Below are positions 7,792 to 16,771 of a stretch of DNA of 64,000 nt, piece after piece. A program made the position numbers and the translations under genes. A model generated the notes under the pieces. That model was not told the origin of the DNA and searched no databases. It was given only the letters and a program-made list of their open reading frames with translations. This DNA is from Acidobacteriota bacterium (lineage in GTDB: Bacteria; Acidobacteriota; Terriglobia; Terriglobales; SCQP01): contig JAKASR010000003.1 in NCBI GenBank assembly GCA_021818955.1, forward strand, positions 186,001 to 250,000, given 5' to 3'. Positions within the stretch are counted from its first letter, which is position 1. Each line of letters begins with the position of its first letter.

Positions 7792-8540
7792 AACATTCTC
7801 GTTCCTTTGCGCAAGCGCGGCGCCAGATGGCGGGCCAGCTCAATCCGTCCGCGATTAATCCGCGATTTAACCGTCCCTTCGGGAATGCGCAGCACTGCGG
7901 CAATTTCCTTGTAATCGTAATCCTGCAGGTCGCGCAAGATCACCGCTTCGCGCAGCTCGGGCGAGAGGCGGGCGAGCGCGGCCTGCACCTCATCGCGCAA
8001 TTCGCGCTGCCAGACACCGGCATCCGGCTGCCGCTGCCGCGATTCGACCGGCGCGGGCGGGGTGTTATTGGGGTCATCGAGGGAATCGGTGCTGCGTTCA
8101 AGGCGCGAGCGGCGATAGTGGTCAATCAACAGGTTGCGCGTCAACGCCGTCATCCAGGTAGCCAGCGAGCCCTGGGCCGGATCATACGATGTCAGTGCGC
8201 GGTAGATGCGCAGCAGAGCGTCTTGAGCGAGGTCTTCAGCCTGGGCGGAGTTGCCGGTAAAGCGCAGGCATAGCTGGTACAGGCGCGGCGAATGGCGGCG
8301 CACAATTTCTTCCCAGGCGCGCGCCTCGCCTCCCAAGCAGCGCTGCACCAGTTGGCGTTCTTCCACTTTATCAGCCACCTTCCCAAACGCGGCAGCGGGG
8401 CGGCCCAGCCAGGTAAAAGTCCTGGCGGGCAGCGGCTGGCGGGCGGCAATGGATGCGGCGTTCACATCTTCTAGAACGCAAAAACCATTCCCGCAGTTCA
8501 ATATAAAGAAGTTTTTCCGATCTGGCTCGGGGATTTTCAC
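7788..8540 (-). CDS. ECF-type RNA polymerase sigma factor
   Basis: 250 residues with a non-conserved N-terminal extension of about 55 residues. Region 2 (WEEIVRRHSPRLYQLCLRFTGNSAQAEDLAQDALLRIYRAL) and region 4 (LPELREAVILRDLQDYDYKEIAAVLRIPEGTVKSRINRGR) are intact. The start used is the GTG at 8540 (MKIPEPDRKNFF); a shorter protein starting inside the extension is possible. It is the first gene of a sigma/anti-sigma/membrane protein operon. The linker between regions 2 and 4 is rich in Asn and Pro. Confidence 0.88.
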   Translation of the reverse strand: MKIPEPDRKNFFILNCGNGFCVLEDVNAASIAARQPLPARTFTWLGRPAAAFGKVADKVEERQLVQRCLGGEARAWEEIVRRHSPRLYQLCLRFTGNSAQAEDLAQDALLRIYRALTSYDPAQGSLATWMTALTRNLLIDHYRRSRLERSTDSLDDPNNTPPAPVESRQRQPDAGVWQRELRDEVQAALARLSPELREAVILRDLQDYDYKEIAAVLRIPEGTVKSRINRGRIELARHLAPRLRKGTRML

Positions 8541-8608
8541 CGCCTGCCGTATTCAGCTATCTTCCCTAGATTCATTGCCAATACAAACTCGGATGTCTTG
8601 GGCCGCTT

Positions 8609-8614
8609 TATACT
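8609..8614 (+). promoter_or_regulatory. -10-like box TATACT upstream of the flippase-like gene
   Basis: TATACT lies 80 nt before the ATG at 8695 in the divergent region between the sigma gene and the flippase-like gene. A well-spaced -35 is not obvious, so this is only a candidate. Confidence 0.3.
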
Positions 8615-8694
8615 GGCGTTAAGCCAACGGCAACTTTCATTCGTCAGGCGCCCTGGTAACGATAACGCCATCCATCGCCAGCATCCCCACCCGC

Positions 8695-9744
8695 ATGAAA
8701 TCCAAGCGCACGTTAGTGACCGTGGCCATAATCCTGGGGCTGCTTTGGCTGGCGTATCACTTTCTGAGGCACGGATCCAATTTGCACAGCTTCAGTTGGC
8801 GCCGGTTATGGCAGGTCACGCTGACGATGCGGCTGTGGATGTTATTGTTGGCCTTGAGTTTAAGCTACTTCGCCTATATTTTGCGGGCGCTGCGCTGGCA
8901 GGTACTGATGCCTCCGGGCGGGCGCTTCTGGCCGATCTTGAAAGGCACTTTGATCGGCTTCACCGGAGTCGCCTTGCTGGGACGGCCGGGCGAGTTGATC
9001 CGCCCCTATTACATTGCGCGCAAGCTGCACGTGCGTTTCCCCGACCAGATGACGGTTTGGGTGGTGGAGCGTACCTTCGATATGGGCACCACGGGTTTGC
9101 TGCTGGGCCTGGCGCTATGGCTGAGTCCCAACCTTTCGGCGTTGCTGCGCAGTACGGGCGACATCACGGAGATCCATCGGGGAGGCCAAATCATTCTGAT
9201 CCTGGTGGTCTGCCTGATCGTTTTATTAGGGTGGATTTACCGTTATGGCATGCGCCTGAGCGAGCAATTGCACCATCACCCTGCCACCTGGCGGCGAAAG
9301 CTGGAAAGCGTGCTGCGCCAGTTAAGCCGCGGCATGCATGGCGGCATCTCGTCGCCCACGCGCCTGGCCTTGTCGCTAGCCTGCAGCGCGGCCATGTGGC
9401 TGACCATCGCCTGGTCCACGCAAGCTCTGGTGCTGGCCTATCCCCACATGCTGCCGGACTTCAGCTTGGGCCAGGCCATTCTGCTGATGGGGCTGGTTTC
9501 GCTCGGCTCGCTTGTGCAGTTGCCGGCCATTGGCGGCGGCATGCAAGTGGCGGCTGCGCTGGCCTTAACTAAATTTTTCGGGGCAGCCTCGGTGCCCGCG
9601 ACCTCGACCGCGCTGCTGCTTTGGATTCTCTCGTTTTACGCCATTGCCCCTTTCGGGGTGTATTTCGCCGCCCACGAAGGCATCTCTTGGCGGCGGGCCG
9701 GGCGGGAAGCGCTGGCAGCGGAAACCGCGGCCACGGAAAAATAA
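8695..9744 (+). CDS. LPG-synthase-TM/flippase-like integral membrane protein (UPF0104)
   Basis: 349 residues, mostly hydrophobic, with 7-8 membrane segments. Conserved points of the family are RALRWQVLM, the ALLGRPGELIRPYYIARK loop and the VVERTFDMG segment, and later LGSLVQLPAIGGGMQVAAALALTKFFG. Members are lipid flippase-like domains, either fused to aminoacyl-phosphatidylglycerol synthases or alone; here the synthase domain is absent. No strong ribosome-binding site precedes the ATG. The substrate is unknown. Confidence 0.85.
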   Translation: MKSKRTLVTVAIILGLLWLAYHFLRHGSNLHSFSWRRLWQVTLTMRLWMLLLALSLSYFAYILRALRWQVLMPPGGRFWPILKGTLIGFTGVALLGRPGELIRPYYIARKLHVRFPDQMTVWVVERTFDMGTTGLLLGLALWLSPNLSALLRSTGDITEIHRGGQIILILVVCLIVLLGWIYRYGMRLSEQLHHHPATWRRKLESVLRQLSRGMHGGISSPTRLALSLACSAAMWLTIAWSTQALVLAYPHMLPDFSLGQAILLMGLVSLGSLVQLPAIGGGMQVAAALALTKFFGAASVPATSTALLLWILSFYAIAPFGVYFAAHEGISWRRAGREALAAETAATEK

Positions 9745-9755
9745 AACCTAAAAGC

Positions 9756-9788
9756 GGGCGGCGGAAAGCATTTTGCCTTCCGCCGCCC
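9756..9788. terminator. Bidirectional rho-independent terminator
   Basis: An 11-bp perfect stem (gggcggcggaa at 9756-9766, ttccgccgccc at 9778-9788) with an 11-nt loop lies between convergent genes. On the minus strand the stem is followed by gcttttaggttttat; on the plus strand by cacccccgtttt. It best fits the minus-strand lipoprotein gene but could serve both. Confidence 0.8.
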
Positions 9789-9810
9789 ACCCCCGTTTTC
9801 GCTCGAATTT

Positions 9811-11244
9811 TTAATCGCCGCCTTCCGGGGTTTCCGGCGTTTCCTGCTGTGAAATCATCGCGGCGTACAGGGTGAAATTACCGCTGGCGTCCTTTAACAG
9901 GAAACCATTCACATCCAGGCTGGTGCCGGTCGCGGTGGAGGCGAAGGTCGAAGCGCTCAGCGTATCGCCGTAAAGCGTATTCGCGTTGGCAGCCACGTTC
10001 AGCGCGGTTAATTGTTGATAAACTGCCAGGCCGGAGCTGGAGGCCAATTGCAGCGTGAAGGTAAGGTCAGGCGACGAGCCCTGGGGCGCGGCGGCGAGTT
10101 GACCGCTGGCGCTGAGCGGCGCCAAATCCACTTCCTGCGCGGCGATGGTGGCCGTGCCGGAAACCGTTCCGACCACCATAACCGATTGCCCGGCGAAGAT
10201 TTGGGCATTGGTAAACTGCGCGGCGGTGATGCCTTCGAGCGCGGCAAAAGCACCCACGTTATAGACGGTCGAGGAAGACAGGCTGACGGTCAGAGTTGAG
10301 CTCTGGTCCGAACCGCCGAAATCCTCGCGCGGCACCAGCGTGAAGCTGGTGACGGCGCCGGTGGAGTCGGTAGTGACGGCAGTCACGGTGCCGAGCGCCG
10401 CTTGTTGCGAGGCGTTCTCGCCCTCGCCCTCCATTTCCGCGCTAATTTCAGTGGCGAGCAGGCTGCCATCGCTTTGAACCGCCCCCTGAATCTCCACCAG
10501 GGCATTGGGCTGAATGGCGGCCGGCGAGAGCGCGCCTTCAAACTTCGTCGCGGCGTTGATGGTAAAGGTGAATTGCGCGCCCGAATCGCCGGATTTTACC
10601 GTGATCGAGCCGGCGTTGTTGGTCACCGAGACAGAGACCACGGAACCGGTCACCTCGACTTCTTTATCGCCGCTGTCTTCGGAACTCACCTGCGCGGCGG
10701 CGGTATTGATGGCGGGCGTGAAGGTCAGCACGTTGTTGGTCAGGTCGAAAGATTGAGCCAGATTGAAATCGAGTTGCAACTCGAGTCCATCGGTCGTGGT
10801 AACGCTTAAAGCCGGGTTCAACGCCACCGTCACAGTCGGCGAGTTAAGGGTGGCGGTGGAAGTCACGGTTTGGCCGCTGCCGTTCACATAGGTCGCTTGC
10901 GCGGCGCTGACCGTTAGCGTCAAAGATGTATAGTTGCCGAGCGGCACGTTTTCCAGTTCGAGGGGTTCGCGCGTCGCCCCCAAACCGGAAAGCTCAACCG
11001 TGCGCGGCTTGGAGAGCAGGGCAAACGAACCGCCGCTGTTGACCAGGCTTAGCGAGGCAATCGTCACCTGGGCGGAAAGCAGGTTGCTGAGCGGGGCGTC
11101 GCCGACGGTCACCAGCATGGGGGCGCCGGCGCCGGAACTGGGCGAGTTGCTGGTATTGGCCGCGCCTCCACCGCAAGCGGTCAGCCAAAAACCAGTGAGC
11201 GCAAGCACGCCCAGCGAGAGCCCGGTGATCAGATAGCGTTTCAT
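9811..11244 (-). CDS. DUF4382/DUF5666-type secreted lipoprotein
   Basis: 477 residues with a signal sequence and lipobox-like LTAC (Cys24) followed by GGG. The first part (about 40-190; MLVTVGDAPLSNLLSAQVTIASLSLV, NVPLGNYTSLTLTVSAA) matches the DUF4382 pattern. The rest contains repeated DUF5666-like beta units (VVSVSVTNNAGSITVKSG, ALVEIQGAVQSDGSLLATEI, MVVGTVSGT). The start at 11244 has GGAG 7 nt upstream; two upstream Met codons are less well placed. Probably surface or periplasmic; the function is unknown. The composition is rich in Ser, Thr and Ala. Confidence 0.8.
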   Translation of the reverse strand: MKRYLITGLSLGVLALTGFWLTACGGGAANTSNSPSSGAGAPMLVTVGDAPLSNLLSAQVTIASLSLVNSGGSFALLSKPRTVELSGLGATREPLELENVPLGNYTSLTLTVSAAQATYVNGSGQTVTSTATLNSPTVTVALNPALSVTTTDGLELQLDFNLAQSFDLTNNVLTFTPAINTAAAQVSSEDSGDKEVEVTGSVVSVSVTNNAGSITVKSGDSGAQFTFTINAATKFEGALSPAAIQPNALVEIQGAVQSDGSLLATEISAEMEGEGENASQQAALGTVTAVTTDSTGAVTSFTLVPREDFGGSDQSSTLTVSLSSSTVYNVGAFAALEGITAAQFTNAQIFAGQSVMVVGTVSGTATIAAQEVDLAPLSASGQLAAAPQGSSPDLTFTLQLASSSGLAVYQQLTALNVAANANTLYGDTLSASTFASTATGTSLDVNGFLLKDASGNFTLYAAMISQQETPETPEGGD

Positions 11245-11488
11245 CGTTTGCTCCATTGTTAATTTGCCCGCGGCGGAGGCCGTAGGCAGAGTTGGCCGCA
11301 TGTTAATTAGCAATCTAAAGCCCAATTCCCATTCTGGACATTATATTTCGCCAGCTCAGTTAGTTGCGAGTCTGGAACTGATTTCCCGCTCAGTCATTTT
11401 TCGAATTGCTCCGGGAAATTATTCACTTAAACCGGTAATCCGGGAACACTGGCGAACGGGATCGCTGCAAAGGCGCGCCGGCAAAATT

Positions 11489-11494
11489 TATAAT
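11489..11494 (+). promoter_or_regulatory. -10 box TATAAT 7 nt before the era start codon
   Basis: A perfect TATAAT ends 7 nt before the GTG at 11502, with no Shine-Dalgarno sequence between. Transcription from it would start at or next to the GTG, giving a leaderless mRNA. The -35 region is weak. Confidence 0.6.
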
Positions 11495-11501
11495 TGAACT
11501 T

Positions 11502-12467
11502 GTGGCCCCTACGCTGAAATCTCCCCCCACCCTCCCGCCCCAGGTTTTTCATTCCGGCTTTGTCGCCATCGTCGGACGGCCGAACGTGGGCAAAAGCACG
11601 TTGCTGAACCGCGTGCTGGGCAGCAAAATTGCCATCGTCAGCCCTCATCCACAGACCACACGCACACATTTGTGCGGCATCGCCAACCTGGAATCCGGCG
11701 CAGGCAAGTCCGGCGGCCAAATCGTTTTCGTCGATACGCCGGGCGTGCACGCCGGGCGAGGGGTGATGGGACGCGAACTGCTGCGGCATGTGCGCGCCGG
11801 CTTGGAAGGCCGCGATCTGGCGCTACTGGTGAGCGATGTCAGCCGCGCCTATGGCCGCGAAGACCAGATGGCGCTCGACCTGCTGCGCGACTCCGGCGCC
11901 GCGCCGGCCGCCGCGCCGGCATTCCTGCTGCTGAATAAAATTGACCTCTTGCCCGACAAGCGCCGCCTGCTGGAATTGATGAGCGCATGGCGGCAACGTT
12001 ATGAGTTTGCCGAAATGATCCCGCTCTCGGCACGGACCGGCGAGGGGGTGCCCATCCTGCTGGATGCCATCCTCGCCCGTTTGCCCTCCGGACCAGCGTA
12101 TTTCCCCGCCGGACAGATTACCGATCAAAGCCAGAATTTTCAAATTTCTGAAATTATCCGCGAGGCGGCGCTGCGCAGGGTCCGCCAGGAACTGCCGCAT
12201 GCGCTGGCGGTGCGGGTGGAAAGCCTGGAGGAACTGCCGCGGCTGGCGCGCATCGCGGCCGCCATTTATGTCGAGCGCGACAGCCAGAAACCGATCGTGC
12301 TGGGCCGGCGCGGCGAAGGCATCCGCCAGATCGGCATCGAAGCGCGGCAGGAGCTGGAAATGCTCTTGCATCGCCAGGTTTACCTCGCGCTGCATGTGCT
12401 GGTGCGCGAGGCTTGGCGGGAAGACCGGCGGTTTGTGGCGGAACTGGACTGGCGCAACGAAGGCTGA
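11502..12467 (+). CDS. era: GTPase Era
   Basis: 321 residues. GTPase domain: G1 GRPNVGKST (25-33), G3 DTPG, G4 NKID, and SARTGEG as G5. The C-terminal KH domain has GRRGEGIRQIG. Era binds the 3' end of 16S rRNA and assists assembly of the 30S subunit. The start used is the GTG at 11502; it lacks a ribosome-binding site but has a -10 box 7 nt upstream. The length is slightly above the usual 300, mainly from an N-terminal proline-rich extension and an Ala-rich insertion before NKID. It stands alone, not next to recO or ybeY. Confidence 0.95.
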   Translation: MAPTLKSPPTLPPQVFHSGFVAIVGRPNVGKSTLLNRVLGSKIAIVSPHPQTTRTHLCGIANLESGAGKSGGQIVFVDTPGVHAGRGVMGRELLRHVRAGLEGRDLALLVSDVSRAYGREDQMALDLLRDSGAAPAAAPAFLLLNKIDLLPDKRRLLELMSAWRQRYEFAEMIPLSARTGEGVPILLDAILARLPSGPAYFPAGQITDQSQNFQISEIIREAALRRVRQELPHALAVRVESLEELPRLARIAAAIYVERDSQKPIVLGRRGEGIRQIGIEARQELEMLLHRQVYLALHVLVREAWREDRRFVAELDWRNEG

Positions 12468-12604
12468 GTTAACGTAACCGGCTAAACGCCGGGCGGTTTA
12501 CAAGGGAGTGCCTCGCGCCTGGCCCGAATTCATTCCCGGCCGCATCTTTATTGATTATTGTTGACTTTTCTATCGTTATCGAGACAGTGTGGCCCGATCC
12601 CTAG

Positions 12605-12610
12605 TAGAAT
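12605..12610 (+). promoter_or_regulatory. -10-like box TAGAAT 7 nt before the nrdR start codon
   Basis: TAGAAT ends exactly 7 nt before the ATG at 12618, the same geometry as at era. GAGACA at 12581-12586 with an 18-bp spacer is a possible -35. No Shine-Dalgarno sequence is present between the box and the ATG. Confidence 0.5.
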
Positions 12611-12617
12611 TACCGCC

Positions 12618-13109
12618 ATGAAGTGTCCATTTTGCGGGCATCCGGAAGATAAGGTGGTGGACTCGCGCGAGAGCAAAGAGCGCGAGGCCATCCGCCGCCG
12701 GCGGGAATGCCTGCAATGCCAGCGTCGCTTCACCACCTACGAGCGCATTGATGAAATCCCCTACATGGTGGTGAAAAAAGACGGCCGGCGCGAGAAGTTC
12801 GAGCGCCAGAAAGTGCTCAACGGGCTGTTGCACGCCAGCGAGAAACGGCCCATCCCGATGGGCCAGCTGGAATCCATTGTCAACGAGGTGGAAAGCCTGG
12901 TGATGGATTCCGCCGAGCGCGAAGTCTCGACGCGCGAGATCGGGCAATTGATCATGGAGCGCCTACGCGCGGCCGATAAAGTGGCTTACGTGCGTTTCGC
13001 CTCGGTGTACCTTGATTTCAAAGACGTCAACGAATTCATGAACGAGCTGGAAAGCCTGTTGCGGCACAATGACCCGGGCGCGGCCGAGCGCCGCGAGCGG
13101 CAATCCTAG
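12618..13109 (+). CDS. nrdR: Transcriptional repressor NrdR
   Basis: 163 residues. The N-terminal zinc ribbon has C3, C6, C31 and C34 (CPFC...CLQC), with the family-specific sequence VVDSRESKEREAIRRRREC. An ATP-cone domain follows from about residue 47 (YMVVKKDGRREKFERQKVLNGLL). NrdR represses ribonucleotide reductase genes through NrdR boxes in response to dATP/ATP. The length is normal. The frame opens further upstream, but the ATG at 12618 gives the canonical MKCPFC start. No nrd gene is in the window. Confidence 0.97.
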   Translation: MKCPFCGHPEDKVVDSRESKEREAIRRRRECLQCQRRFTTYERIDEIPYMVVKKDGRREKFERQKVLNGLLHASEKRPIPMGQLESIVNEVESLVMDSAEREVSTREIGQLIMERLRAADKVAYVRFASVYLDFKDVNEFMNELESLLRHNDPGAAERRERQS

Positions 13110-13184
13110 CCCCATGCGCCCGCTGCTCACGCCTGGCTCCTCCCCGGCTCGGAGTCGCGCGTCCGCTTTGGACCAGGGCCGGCC

Positions 13185-15719
13185 ATGAACGCCATCATCG
13201 AACGGCTCGGTTTGGCATGGATCAGCGCGCTGCGCCAGCAGGAGGCGGATTTTTTTGCCGAGCCCCGGGGACAGGCCGACGGACGGCGGCGCGCGGAGCT
13301 GGTGGACCGCATTGTGCGCGAGCTGTTCGCCGCCTGCTACGGCGAAACGCGCGCGCTCGGACTGGCCGCGGTCGGCGGCTATGGCCGCGGCGAGCTGTTT
13401 CCCTGTTCCGATATCGATCTGCTGGTGCTCATGCCCCAGCCGCCCGGGGCGGCGGAACGCGAGCAGTTGCGGGTTTTTCTGCAGTCGCTCTGGGACGCCA
13501 ACCTGCGCGTCAGCCATAGCCTGCGCCTGCCCGCCGAATGCGGCGTGCTGCAGGCCGGCAACCTGGAATTCACCATCTCGCTGCTGGATATCCGTCCCCT
13601 GGTCGGCAATGCGGAGCTGGCCGAATCGGTCGAGAAACTCTATCTTCCGCGCCTGATTCGCCGCCGGCGGCGGCAACTGCAGGGCCATTTGCGGCAGCTC
13701 ATCGCCGAGCGCCACGCGCGCTACGCCGATACCGTTTATCACCTCGAGCCCAACGTGAAAGAATCCCCCGGCGGGCTGCGCGACCTGCAAGCGGCCGGTT
13801 GGTGGCGCGCGCTGGCGGATACGGAAGACCGGCTGCTGCCCGCCGCCGAGCGCTGGAAGGAAGACCGCGAAGAAGCCCGGCAGGCGCAGGAGTTTTTGGC
13901 GCAGTTGCGCACCTTTCTGCATTACGTCCAGGGGCGGGATATTAACCTGCTGCACTATGATCTGCAGGACCGGCTGGCGCGGGAACTGCATCCCCAGCAC
14001 CAGGAACACACGCCGGAAGCCTGGATGCGCGCTTATTTTCGTCACGCGCGGGCGATCGCGCGCCGGCTGCGGCGCACTCTCTATGAGCGCCGCGGAGCAT
14101 GGCTGGGACGGCGGCGCTGGAAGCTGGCGGGCGGCTGGCAGGTGCGCGATGGCGAGCTGCAATGGCATAACGGCGCAACCCTGGCGCTGCCGGATTTGAC
14201 CGCGGCGCTGCTGGCGGGCTGCCAGTACCGGCTGCAGCTCGCGCCCGCCGCGGAGCAGGCCATCCATGCCATGCTGCCAATCCTGCGCCGCCAGGCGCAG
14301 GTCGGGGATCATGCCTGGCAGGCGCTGCGGCCGCTGCTGCTTTCGCCGCTGGTCTATCCGGTGCTCTCCGAGCTGCATGAGCTGGGCCTGCTGGGCGCGC
14401 TATTGCCGGAATTTAATGCCGTGGAAGGCTGGGTACAGCGCGATTTTCATCACCGCTATACCGTGGACGAGCACACCCTGCTGACTTTGCGCGCGTTACG
14501 CGAGCTGGACAGCTCGCGCTCGGAGACCCGGCGCCGGCTCGCCGAGCTTTATACCGAACTGGAGCATCCGGAGCGGTTAATGCTTGCGCTGCTGCTGCAC
14601 GATCTGACCAAGCCCTTCGCCGCCGACCATATTGAAGCCGGCGCGCGGCAGGCGGAAATCGTGGCGGCGCGCTGGAAGCTGGAAGATGACGCCGCCGAGG
14701 ACGTGGTCTTTCTGGTGCGACACCATCTGCGCATGTCGCAGGCGCTGCGGCGCGACATCTTCGATCCGGAAAACATCCGCGCCCTGGCCGAAAGCGTTGG
14801 GAATGAAGAGCGGCTGAAAATGCTGGCGTTGATGACCTGGGCGGATATTCACTCGGTGCATCCGGAAGCGATGACCCCCTGGAAGGAAGAAAATCTGTGG
14901 CAGCTCTACATGGAGGCTTATAACCGGCTGACCCACGCCGCCGACCAGGAACGCATCGGGTGGCAAACCGAAGATGCCCGCCAAGCCGCCAGTGACGTGT
15001 TGGAGCGTTTACCGCCGGAACGACGTCCGCCGGCGACGGAACTGGCCGCCTTTCTCGACGGCTTGCCGCGACGCTACCTTGCCACCCATCCGCCGGCGGA
15101 AATGGCGGCCCATTGCACGCTCGCCCGCGGCAGCGAGAAAACCCCGGGCATGATTTTGCGCGAACTGGCTTCCGGTTACGAGTTGACAGTCATCATGCCC
15201 GACCGGCCGGGCATCTTCGCCACCATTGCCGGCGAACTCGCCGCTCACGGCGCCAACATCGTCAAGGCCGAAGCCTTTGCCAACCGCCAAGGACTGGTGG
15301 TGGACCGTTTTCGCTTTTCCGATCCGGGGCGCTCGCTGGCGCTCAATCCGGGCGAGTTGGAGCGGCTGCGCGAAGCGCTGGAGCATAAGCTGCGCCAGCC
15401 GCCCGATTGGGAAAAACTGGAGGCGCCGGCGCTGAAATGGTTTACCCGCCGCTCCGGCCCGGCGGTCACCCCGCGCCTGCATCTGGAACCCACCGGCGAT
15501 GGGCGCCAAACCCTGCTGGAAATCGTCGCCCGCGACCGGCCGGGCTTGCTCTTCGATATCAGCCGCACCCTGGCCCGGCACGGATGCGACATCAGCCTGG
15601 CGCTGATTGATACTGAATCCACCCGCGCGATTGACGTCTTTTACCTGACCCAAGCCGGTGGCCCGCTCGATCAGGCGCTGCAGCTGAAATTGAAAACGGC
15701 CCTGACGCCGGTGTTGTAG
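13185..15719 (+). CDS. glnD: Bifunctional uridylyltransferase/uridylyl-removing enzyme GlnD
   Basis: 844 residues. Nucleotidyltransferase domain with GGYGRGELFPCSDIDLLVL (about 64-82); the GlnD-specific region follows (YHLEPNVKESPGGLRDLQ). An HD domain has HDLTKP near residue 471 and VRHHLRMS. Two C-terminal ACT domains read MPDRPGIFATIAGELAAHG and ARDRPGLLFDISRTLARHG. It uridylylates and deuridylylates PII according to glutamine level. All catalytic motifs look intact. glnB and glnK are not in the window. The start lies 75 bp after nrdR. Confidence 0.97.
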   Translation: MNAIIERLGLAWISALRQQEADFFAEPRGQADGRRRAELVDRIVRELFAACYGETRALGLAAVGGYGRGELFPCSDIDLLVLMPQPPGAAEREQLRVFLQSLWDANLRVSHSLRLPAECGVLQAGNLEFTISLLDIRPLVGNAELAESVEKLYLPRLIRRRRRQLQGHLRQLIAERHARYADTVYHLEPNVKESPGGLRDLQAAGWWRALADTEDRLLPAAERWKEDREEARQAQEFLAQLRTFLHYVQGRDINLLHYDLQDRLARELHPQHQEHTPEAWMRAYFRHARAIARRLRRTLYERRGAWLGRRRWKLAGGWQVRDGELQWHNGATLALPDLTAALLAGCQYRLQLAPAAEQAIHAMLPILRRQAQVGDHAWQALRPLLLSPLVYPVLSELHELGLLGALLPEFNAVEGWVQRDFHHRYTVDEHTLLTLRALRELDSSRSETRRRLAELYTELEHPERLMLALLLHDLTKPFAADHIEAGARQAEIVAARWKLEDDAAEDVVFLVRHHLRMSQALRRDIFDPENIRALAESVGNEERLKMLALMTWADIHSVHPEAMTPWKEENLWQLYMEAYNRLTHAADQERIGWQTEDARQAASDVLERLPPERRPPATELAAFLDGLPRRYLATHPPAEMAAHCTLARGSEKTPGMILRELASGYELTVIMPDRPGIFATIAGELAAHGANIVKAEAFANRQGLVVDRFRFSDPGRSLALNPGELERLREALEHKLRQPPDWEKLEAPALKWFTRRSGPAVTPRLHLEPTGDGRQTLLEIVARDRPGLLFDISRTLARHGCDISLALIDTESTRAIDVFYLTQAGGPLDQALQLKLKTALTPVL

Positions 15720-15780
15720 CCGGCTTGACTTCCCACTTGAATATGTCAGCCTCCGCGCGCGCTGAACTCGCCGGCGCCTT

Positions 15781-16344
15781 TTATTGGCGTCCGTAATGGC
15801 TGGTAAGCGTGGCGCGGGCGAGCACATGGCCTTGCCAGCAGGCGTGAAGCTGATCGAAGTTCATGCCCGGGCGGAGCGGCAGCGCCTGATCGAGCGCGCG
15901 GAGGGTGAGCAGGTAACGGTGCGCCGGCCCCGGTGGCGGGCAGGGCCCGCCGTACCCCAGTTTTCCAAAGCCATTGCGGCCCTGCATCCCGAATTTGCCG
16001 GCGCGCGGCCCGCGTGGCAGCCCGCCGGGCAAGCGGCGCGCGGAGGCGGGAATCGAATACAGCAGCCAATGGGTGAACGTGCCGCCGGGAGCATCCGGAT
16101 CGCGCAGGCTCAGCGCCCAGGCTTTGGTGCCGGCCGGCGCGCCATGCCAGCTCAGGGCCGGCGAGCGGTTCGAGCCGTCGCAGGTGTTTTCCACCGGAAT
16201 CATCGAAGCTTCAAAACCGGGCGCGATCAACCGCAGTTGCGCATTGACCGAACCCGCTGAAGACTTATGGGCGATTGGGGTGCAACCCGGAAAACCGAGC
16301 GCCAGCGCTAGCGGCAAAATCCACACTCTAACCGCGACAATCAT
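15781..16344 (-). CDS. YbhB/YbcL (PEBP, Raf kinase inhibitor-like) lipoprotein
   Basis: 187 residues. A signal sequence ends in FPGC (Cys21), so it is a likely lipoprotein. The phosphatidylethanolamine-binding protein fold is marked by LSWHGAPAGTKAWALSLRDPDAPGGTFTHWLLYSIP and GYGGPCPPPGPAHRYLLTLRALD, which hold the ligand-site DPDAP and GP-P-G-HRY motifs. Bacterial members have no settled function. A TAGGAT box lies 8 nt before the ATG. Repeat copy B lies upstream. Confidence 0.92.
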   Translation of the reverse strand: MIVAVRVWILPLALALGFPGCTPIAHKSSAGSVNAQLRLIAPGFEASMIPVENTCDGSNRSPALSWHGAPAGTKAWALSLRDPDAPGGTFTHWLLYSIPASARRLPGGLPRGPRAGKFGMQGRNGFGKLGYGGPCPPPGPAHRYLLTLRALDQALPLRPGMNFDQLHACWQGHVLARATLTSHYGRQ

Positions 16345-16368
16345 CTGAGATCATCCTAGCGCCAAAGT

Positions 16369-16586
16369 GCGGCTCGGCCGCTTTTACTTTTAGGCGCTGA
16401 CGCTTTCGCAAGGGTCCGGCCGAAACCGGACGCATTGCGAATCCTCATGGACAGCAGGCATGGCCGGGCGCAATTCCTGCGGAATTGCTTTGTATTGTCG
16501 TTCATAGGCGCGGGACCTAAGCGGAACCCCGCGCTTCGGCCTGCAATTTCGAACGAAACTACTGCCCGACTCGGCCGTTAACGCTT
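16369..16586 (+). repeat. Mosaic palindromic repeat, copy B
   Basis: 218 bp. Modules in order: H1 at 16369-16381 (gcggctcggccgc) followed by ttttactttt; H2 at 16414-16431 (gtccggccgaaaccggac); H3 at 16470-16488 (gcaattcctgcggaattgc); H4 at 16508-16534 (arms gcgcggg and cccgcgc); then the right end ccgactcggccgttaacgct. H5 is degenerate. It lies between ybhB and queG, both on the minus strand. The minus-strand frame running through it is not a gene. Confidence 0.92.
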
Positions 16587-16676
16587 CAGAACTTCGAGCC
16601 ATGCACCCTTTAGGTTCTGGATTCAAGCGGCCCGGCCAAAAGCCAATCGTCATCGCGCCCGGGTAAATTTGCTGCC

Positions 16677-16771
16677 ATGCTGTCACCTTAATAATAACTC
16701 CTTTTATTTCAATAATATACATGTGACAGCAGAATTAATTATGCTGTCATCCTACTGTCATGCTGTCATAA
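16677..16771. repeat. TGCTGTCA repeat locus 1 (inverted pair plus direct copies)
   Basis: TGCTGTCAC (16678-16686) and its exact inverse GTGACAGCA (16723-16731) flank a 36-bp AT-rich spacer. Further copies follow at 16741-16750 (atgctgtcat) and 16754-16769 (two overlapping sites). A second locus at 53401-53504 has the same architecture and a similar spacer. It could be an operator array, iterons or a remnant of a mobile element. The rest of the 534-bp gap between ybhB and queG (16587-16676, 16772-16878) shows nothing I can name. Confidence 0.75.

Noticed and set aside
12561-12566. TTGACT as the -35 of nrdR
   Set aside because: It lies 38 bp from the TAGAAT box, too far for a sigma-70 promoter; no -10 with a proper spacer follows it.
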